NCBI GenBank assembly: GCA_964196045.1
Contig: CAXMRH010000020.1
Span: forward strand, 1-9,149
Origin: SHLQ01 sp964196045
Lineage (GTDB): Bacteria; Actinomycetota; Acidimicrobiia; Acidimicrobiales; SHLQ01
DNA length: 9,149 nt
Direction: 5' to 3'
The translations under genes and the position numbers were made by a program. Position 1 is the first letter of the stretch. Every line of letters starts with the position of its first letter. Under the pieces are notes generated by a model. That model made no database searches and had not been told where the DNA came from. It worked only from the letters and a program-made list of their open reading frames with translations. Positions 5,325-9,149 of the stretch are shown piece by piece.

Positions 5325-6347
5325 GTGATCTTGCTGGACGAAGCCGTCGATCGTTTCGCTCGGGCTGCACGCGCCTACGGTGTACGTCTCGATCCGTGGA
5401 AACGCCGCGGCCGAGCACAAACGTTGATTAGCGAGGTCGAGGCCGCGATCAGCCCCTTGCTACTACCCGCGGAGCTTAGAGCCTTCTGGTCTTCGTGGAA
5501 TCCGGCGACGGCACAGCCGCCCGTGTTCGACGGCTTCATTCCGCTTGACCAAATTGCCGAGCGCTACGAGATCGATTGCCCTCCGTGCCCAGCGATCCTG
5601 CTTCCGATCGCCGATTGGACCCACGGGCGGGTCTGGATCGAACTCGCGACCGGCGCACATCCCGGCGGACGAATCTTGCACAGCTACCACGACGAGTCTG
5701 AGGTCACGCTCTGGACGTTTGGCATATCTGGTTTGCTCGATCTGGTGAGCCTGGCATTCGAGCAGGACTTCATCGATGACCGTACCGGGTCGATTGACCC
5801 GCAACGTATGGAGTCCATCATTGAGTCTGCGCTCGACGAGAGTTTGCCGGAGGGTTCTGCCAGGCGCTTCGAAGCCGTGGATCGCAGCCTCTTCCCCAGC
5901 CACTGGCAGCGTGCCGAAGGTATAACGAGCGATCACTTCGCGTTGCGAGGGGAATCACATACCGTCTCGAGCTTTCGGCTTGCACGAGAAGTCGGCGATC
6001 ATGTCTCCGCCACGCTGGTGGGCACGTTCCAGACGAGTGTCGGCGGCGGACCCCTGCACGGCTGTGTTGGCACGTTCGAAGACTCGACCGGCTCGCTTCA
6101 AGTGTTCGTTCCGCAAGTCACTGCAGTTCATGGAGCCGTCGGGCGTGGAGGTGCTGTCGAGATCGATGTCGTTGCGGTTGCGCCGAACGGCTCCGCTCTC
6201 GATTCGTTGTCAGCGAAACGCGATCTCGAGCATGTGGTAGCCGGCGGGCTCCTTAACTACGGCAACGACATGATCATCCGCCTCTTCGAACAGATGAAGT
6301 ACCTGGATACCTCGATCGTGGTGACCGCTCTGCGCCCGATTCGCTAA
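5325..6347 (+). CDS. Two-domain protein: SUKH (SMI1/KNR4)-like N-terminal half and OB-fold-like C-terminal half
   Basis: The 340-residue protein has no signal peptide or membrane helix. Residues about 34-150 look like a SUKH domain: an acidic helix SEVEAAISPLLLPAELRAFW, then FDGFIPLDQI, an LLPIADW strand, GRVWIEL, a DESEVTLW strand and a final SGLLDLVSLAFEQDF helix. SUKH proteins bind partner proteins and in bacteria are often immunity factors against polymorphic toxins. Residues about 222-290 (VSATLVGTF, CVGTFEDSTGSLQVFVP, GRGGAVEIDVVAVAP) resemble the five-strand pattern of an OB-fold. Both assignments come from pattern reading, not a search. GTG 5325 is the first start after the preceding stop in frame. 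No toxin gene is adjacent, so an immunity role is not supported here. Function unknown. Confidence 0.8.
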   Translation: MILLDEAVDRFARAARAYGVRLDPWKRRGRAQTLISEVEAAISPLLLPAELRAFWSSWNPATAQPPVFDGFIPLDQIAERYEIDCPPCPAILLPIADWTHGRVWIELATGAHPGGRILHSYHDESEVTLWTFGISGLLDLVSLAFEQDFIDDRTGSIDPQRMESIIESALDESLPEGSARRFEAVDRSLFPSHWQRAEGITSDHFALRGESHTVSSFRLAREVGDHVSATLVGTFQTSVGGGPLHGCVGTFEDSTGSLQVFVPQVTAVHGAVGRGGAVEIDVVAVAPNGSALDSLSAKRDLEHVVAGGLLNYGNDMIIRLFEQMKYLDTSIVVTALRPIR

Positions 6348-6374
6348 TCGTCGAGCCAGGCGCGCCCTCTCCGA

Positions 6375-7415
6375 TCAATCGAGGGGAGGGAGTCCGCCGA
6401 AGTCGAGCGGTGTGAGCGGTTCTTTCTCCGGAGCGTCGCTGACGATCTCGATCTTGTGGCGAACCTTCTCTGGTTCGATCACCTCAGCGATTCCGGTCAT
6501 TGCAGCCGTGATGACGCCGCCCGCGAGCGTTGCTCCGGCACGCTGGACAAGCGATGGTTCCGACCTCGGACCAGCGGAAGCTGGTGCCAACTCACAGCCA
6601 TCGATCGTGATCCGGTGCATGATCCTGCGTTGCTCGGGGTAGTCATTCAGCGCGAAGTGCCAAACTGCTCGGTTGTCCCACAACGCGACCGAGCCGGGCT
6701 CCCAACTGAACCGACCGATGAACTCGTCTCGTTCGCAGTGTTCGTAGAGCTGGTTGAGTAACGCAAGCGCCTCCAGGTCGCCAACGCCATCGATTCCGAC
6801 CGTGAACGTGGGGTTCACGAACAACGCTTTACGGCCGCTTATTGGATGCCGGATGACGACGGGGTGCGCGACCGGTTCGAGACCGTCGGCGACCGAGGCG
6901 TTTCGCATTCGATGCTCACGCCGGGAGTTACTTGCGGTCCCAAAGACGTGCTGGGCCGAGTGAAGGGCGGTTAACCCCTCCAGTTCCCGCTGAGTTGTTG
7001 AACTCAGCGCGTCATAGGCGGCGTACATCGAGCAGAACAGTGTGTCGCCACCCGATGTGGGGAGCTCACGTGCGACGAGCACGGAACCAAGTGCAGGTTC
7101 GAGGTCGTAGCTGTGGTCGGCATGCCACGTAGAACCGATGTTGTTGGCGTCGTCGGGATTCTTCACGACCAGAGCAATTTCGGGAAAGAGCTCATGGGCC
7201 GCGAAGAACCTGTTCACGTTGAGTTGACCCCACCTGCTCGCGAACTCGATGTGTTCGGGCTCTGTCACGATCTGGTCGCGAAAGAAGATCACGCCGAAGG
7301 CAGCGAAAGCGGCTTGTACTTGATCCCATTCACCGATGGTCATCCGCGTGATGTCCACGCCGAGGATCTCCGCGCCTGCTCCGTCGAGCGGACGAACTTC
7401 CAGGGGTGTCGTCAT
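6375..7415 (-). CDS. TauD/TfdA-family Fe(II)/2-oxoglutarate-dependent dioxygenase
   Basis: The 346-residue protein follows the TauD/TfdA fold. The iron-binding H98-x-D100 lies in TWHADHSYD, T125 is in GGDTLF, WDNRAVWHFALNDY spans 246-259 and the distal histidine H267 is in RRIMHRITIDG. Such enzymes use Fe(II), O2 and 2-oxoglutarate to hydroxylate substrates such as taurine, alkylsulfates or aryloxyalkanoates; which one cannot be read here. Two features are unusual. The 2-oxoglutarate-binding Arg expected 11 residues after the distal His is not there (position 278 is Pro; the nearest later Arg is R284). There is also a tail of about 60 residues (285-346) beyond normal TauD length. ATG 7415 lies six bases after the stop of the upstream gene, and a GGAGG site sits inside that gene's end, so the two form an operon. 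Confidence 0.88.
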   Translation of the reverse strand: MTTPLEVRPLDGAGAEILGVDITRMTIGEWDQVQAAFAAFGVIFFRDQIVTEPEHIEFASRWGQLNVNRFFAAHELFPEIALVVKNPDDANNIGSTWHADHSYDLEPALGSVLVARELPTSGGDTLFCSMYAAYDALSSTTQRELEGLTALHSAQHVFGTASNSRREHRMRNASVADGLEPVAHPVVIRHPISGRKALFVNPTFTVGIDGVGDLEALALLNQLYEHCERDEFIGRFSWEPGSVALWDNRAVWHFALNDYPEQRRIMHRITIDGCELAPASAGPRSEPSLVQRAGATLAGGVITAAMTGIAEVIEPEKVRHKIEIVSDAPEKEPLTPLDFGGLPPLD

Positions 7416-7421
7416 CGGGGG

Positions 7422-7793
7422 TCAGCCTCCAAGTGCGATGGCGAGCCCCTCAGGGTCCGCAACGCTGACCCATAAGGCGGAATGATCCTTGGTACCGATG
7501 ACTCTCGGGACCTTCTCGACAAACGCGATGCAGAGTCCTCGCCGGTGATTTGTGCCAAATGTCAGCCCATCGTCTGTGAAACTCAATCGGAGCCCGACCG
7601 CGGTGTACCAACGATGTGGCCCCGTGACGAGCGTGTGGTCGACGTTGGACAGGGGGGTGGTGACGCTTACTCTGCCGAACGTCGCGATCAGCTCTCCGTC
7701 CTCGGTTACTTCGACCCCGTCCGTCTTATCGACACCGAATGCAGCGAACATCGCAAACCAGCGCTTGTCCAGGTCGTAGCCGAAGTGAGTCAT
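7422..7793 (-). CDS. Conserved actinobacterial protein of unknown function, upstream partner of the dioxygenase
   Basis: From ATG 7793 the product has 123 residues, soluble, and built mostly of predicted strands. It shows a pattern I recall from uncharacterised actinobacterial proteins: DKRWFAMFAAFGV near the start, then GRVSVTTPLSNVDHTLVTGPHRWYTAVGLRLSF, DDGLTFGTNHRRGLCIAF and a closing HSALWVSVADPEGLAIAL. No catalytic motif is visible, so no function is assigned. An in-frame ATG at 7814 would add seven residues (MTHYGEV). I prefer 7793 because TACGGT lies exactly six bases before it, with a TTG-containing hexamer 16 bases further up, giving a leaderless start. The seven extra residues look like a duplicate of the true start. 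It is co-transcribed with the dioxygenase and divergent from the Nudix gene. Confidence 0.8.
   Translation of the reverse strand: MTHFGYDLDKRWFAMFAAFGVDKTDGVEVTEDGELIATFGRVSVTTPLSNVDHTLVTGPHRWYTAVGLRLSFTDDGLTFGTNHRRGLCIAFVEKVPRVIGTKDHSALWVSVADPEGLAIALGG
7426..7430 (-). promoter_or_regulatory. Shine-Dalgarno site of the dioxygenase gene inside the upstream gene
   Basis: Minus-strand GGAGG overlaps the final Leu-Gly-Gly codons of the upstream gene and lies ten bases before ATG 7415. The overlap indicates coupled translation of the two genes. Confidence 0.5.
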
Positions 7794-7814
7794 GACTTCA
7801 CCGTAGTGAGTCAT
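7773..7814 (-). repeat. Two-copy 21-nt tandem repeat over the start codon
   Basis: Read on the minus strand, the 21 bases from 7814 and the next 21 from 7793 agree at 16 positions. Both begin ATGACTCACT, followed by A or T and then CGG. In frame they encode MTHYGEV and MTHFGYD, so the gene has two candidate starts one repeat unit apart, and the first unit contains the putative -10 for the second. Confidence 0.7.
7800..7805 (-). promoter_or_regulatory. Putative -10 element (TACGGT) of a leaderless promoter for the small gene-dioxygenase operon
   Basis: Minus-strand TACGGT is six bases before ATG 7793, with TTGCTC 16 bases further upstream as a partial -35. It is the best sigma-A-like match in the window. 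It lies inside the first copy of the 21-nt repeat. Confidence 0.45.
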
Positions 7815-7846
7815 CGCTTCAGAGCAATGTGCGCCAAACTGGACTA

Positions 7847-8674
7847 GTGGCGCGCTACGAACACACCTTCACCGAAGGTGACCCTGCCGAGGTTCCGATT
7901 CGTGATGCTGCGACCATCATGATCCTGCGTGATGAGCCTGAACTCGAAGTGCTGATGGTGCAGCGGACCGCACGGATGGCGTTTGGTGCTCGGGCCTGGG
8001 TGTTTCCGGGCGGGCGCGTAGATCTGGAGGACGAGGTCGACCCAGGCGACACGATGAGTGGGCTGACCGATGAGCGGGCATCCGAACTCCTAGGTGTGTC
8101 TCGAGGAGGGCTCGCGTGGTGGATCGCCGGTGTCCGCGAGACGGTTGAAGAGGCTGGCCTCCTTCTCGTTGACCAGTCATCCGAGCCGTCCGCTCACGCA
8201 ATCGAGATGGTCCGAAGCGCCGTACACCAGGACTCTGCATCTCTCGTGCCAGCGCTTCGGGCCCATGGGCTTCGGGTCGACCTCTCCGCCGTGCATGAAG
8301 TTGCTCGCTTCATCACGCCCGAGGGGCCACCAAGACGTTTCGACACTCGTTTCCTAGTCGCAAAAGCCCCTGCGAGGCAGTCCGTTTCACCAGATGACGG
8401 CGAGGTCGTTGCTGCTCGCTGGATACGACCAGCTGATGCAATCTCGTTGTGGCGCGGCGACGAATTTCCGCTGATGTCCGTGACCCATCGGATGCTTGCC
8501 TGTCTCTCTCGATACGAGTCCGCCGCCTCGGTGATCATCCGTGTCGCTCAACGCCCGCCGACCCGACGTGTGCGAGTGGACGATCCGGACGGAGAATACC
8601 GTGTGTTGTTGCCGGAGGACGACGGCTATGAAACGGCAGATCTGGAAGTCGAGCACGGGTGGGTCAGGCTCTGA
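7847..8674 (+). CDS. Nudix hydrolase, NUDT19-like, with an insertion in the Nudix box
   Basis: From GTG 7847 the product has 275 residues. The Nudix fold begins with AATIMILRD (21-29), the basic LMVQRTARMAFGARAWVFPGGRVD (36-59) and the second half of the box, RETVEEAGLLL (97-107), whose E101, E102 and R97 are the usual metal-binding and structural residues. The GG at 55-56 and RE at 97-98 are over 30 residues apart rather than the canonical 14 or so. That long insertion and the overall length are typical of NUDT19/RP2-type enzymes, which in animals cleave coenzyme A and its esters; the substrate here is inferred only. The frame also has GTG 7829, six residues longer. 7847 is preferred because CAAACT, a weak -10, lies six bases upstream. 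The last 40 or so residues are acidic and charged. Confidence 0.87.
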   Translation: MARYEHTFTEGDPAEVPIRDAATIMILRDEPELEVLMVQRTARMAFGARAWVFPGGRVDLEDEVDPGDTMSGLTDERASELLGVSRGGLAWWIAGVRETVEEAGLLLVDQSSEPSAHAIEMVRSAVHQDSASLVPALRAHGLRVDLSAVHEVARFITPEGPPRRFDTRFLVAKAPARQSVSPDDGEVVAARWIRPADAISLWRGDEFPLMSVTHRMLACLSRYESAASVIIRVAQRPPTRRVRVDDPDGEYRVLLPEDDGYETADLEVEHGWVRL

Positions 8675-9038
8675 GCCCGATCTGCTTTCCGGACTTCAGG
8701 CAGCGTGTGAACCCGGACAGCGATTATGACGGGGACTCCACGTGCGTGTGTACCGCTGGGGCGACGGCAGCCGAGTTGGACATGACGATGACCATCGCCT
8801 CCTCGGCGCCAGATTGAGCCATGATGTCAGAGCGCTGCACTGCCGTGGCGACAACGAGCGAGTGCAGGCCGATCGGGCCATCGTCACCGAGCGCACAGAC
8901 GGTCGCTACATGGATCTCACCGAAGTCCGGGCGCTCGCTGCGGGATGGAATGGCCGGGGGAGATGAGGTGCATCGTTGTGATGGGAAGTGCCTACCCAGC
9001 CCTATTGCCGAAATCGGAAGTGAGAGTTCTCCTTTGAG

Positions 9039-9050
9039 GGCCATCTGGCC
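9039..9050. repeat. Inverted repeat GGCCA-TC-TGGCC upstream of the last gene
   Basis: Two perfect five-base arms around TC, centred about 25 bases before the TATGGT -10-like element, where a -35 would lie. It could be an operator overlapping the promoter. The length is short enough for chance in GC-rich DNA. Confidence 0.3.
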
Positions 9051-9066
9051 TGTGCGGGGAAGTCGC

Positions 9067-9072
9067 TATGGT
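9067..9072 (+). promoter_or_regulatory. Putative -10 element (TATGGT) of a leaderless promoter for the last gene
   Basis: TATGGT, six bases (GCGGAA), then ATG 9079. The six-base spacing matches that of the rhodanese, methyltransferase, M15 and small-protein genes. The GGAA before the ATG is too close to act as a normal Shine-Dalgarno site. Confidence 0.5.
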
Positions 9073-9078
9073 GCGGAA

Positions 9079-9149
9079 ATGAACCGTGCTGAAAAGGCTG
9101 ATCGAATCGGTGAGTTGCTCGACGATCTATACCCGGATCCTCCCGTTCC
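9079..9149 (+). CDS. Possible endonuclease III (DNA glycosylase/AP lyase), N-terminal fragment cut by window end
   Basis: Only 23 codons are present: MNRAEKADRIGELLDDLYPDPPV. A charged first helix followed by a LYPDPP turn resembles the opening of endonuclease III (nth) proteins, which excise oxidised pyrimidines and nick the resulting abasic site. The catalytic Lys/Asp, the helix-hairpin-helix and the iron-sulfur cysteines would all be downstream, so the assignment is tentative. The start is supported by the TATGGT-N6-ATG promoter geometry. Confidence 0.5.
   Translation, partial: MNRAEKADRIGELLDDLYPDPPV

Larger units (their letters stand above)
8675..9078. other. 404-bp region without a convincing gene
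   Basis: This is the longest gene-free stretch in an otherwise tightly packed window. A minus-strand frame at 8724-9044 (106 codons) has G/C-rich third positions in its second half (HSLVVATAVQRSDIMAQSGAEE) but no recognised family and a poor start region. A plus-strand frame at 8742-8966 is highly charged and equally unsupported. No tRNA fold or strong T-run terminator is visible after the Nudix gene. A dyad at 9039-9050 and a -10-like element at 9067 suggest that its end is the promoter of the next gene. Confidence 0.5.

Noticed and set aside
5325..6347. Toxin-immunity or polymorphic-toxin locus suggested by the SUKH-like domain
   Set aside because: No toxin, secretion signal, repeat-rich giant gene or second immunity gene is nearby, so only the domain resemblance is reported.
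8667..8677. GGCTC-T-GAGCC hairpin at the Nudix stop as an intrinsic terminator
   Set aside because: The one-base loop cannot form a proper hairpin, and no T-run follows.
8742..8966. Plus-strand frame of 74 codons as a small gene
   Set aside because: Highly charged, no Shine-Dalgarno site or leaderless promoter at its start, and no recognised family.

Overview
The window looks like chromosomal DNA from a moderately high-GC actinobacterium. Gene content, G/C-rich third codon positions, GTG starts and the promoter layout fit Acidimicrobiia (Ilumatobacter-like), but that placement is inference from style. No rRNA, tRNA, CRISPR array, transposase or phage gene is visible, and the genes read as intact. 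I find twelve protein-coding genes, two of them cut by the window edges, packed on both strands.

Layout. 2-166 (+): C-terminal tail of a LacI/PurR-type regulator with unusual A/C-only codon endings. 163-1008 (-): two-domain rhodanese-type sulfurtransferase whose stop codon interlocks with the regulator's. 1088-2514 (+): a small [3Fe-4S]-type ferredoxin and its FAD/NAD(P)H ferredoxin reductase, an electron-transfer pair of the kind that feeds cytochromes P450, with no P450 in view. 2511-3191 (-): METTL27-like SAM methyltransferase, again with interlocked convergent stops. 3226-4146 (-): secreted lipoprotein with an M15 zinc-peptidase domain. 4209-4838 (+): YhhN/TMEM86-family membrane protein, followed by a small four-helix membrane protein (4877-5278) and a two-domain protein (5325-6347) whose N-terminal half resembles SUKH (SMI1/KNR4) and whose C-terminal half resembles an OB-fold. 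6375-7415 (-): TauD/TfdA-like Fe(II)/2-oxoglutarate dioxygenase, translated from a transcript that begins with a small conserved actinobacterial protein of unknown function (7422-7793/7814). 7847-8674 (+): NUDT19-like Nudix hydrolase. 8675-9078: about 400 bp without a convincing gene. 9079-9149 (+): first 23 residues of a possible endonuclease III.

The most coherent structural signal is regulatory. Five genes that begin transcription units have a TANNNT -10-like hexamer exactly six bases before an ATG or GTG start (rhodanese, methyltransferase, M15 lipoprotein, the small conserved protein and the possible endonuclease III), which is the expected geometry of leaderless mRNAs. YhhN (spacing eight) and the Nudix gene (weaker hexamer CAAACT) are looser versions. 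Genes inside or later in an operon, and the ferredoxin, have Shine-Dalgarno-like sites or tight coupling instead.

The most unusual protein is the SUKH-like/OB-like fusion at 5325-6347. No defence or mobile system is evident; most of the window is ordinary metabolism and cell-envelope maintenance.
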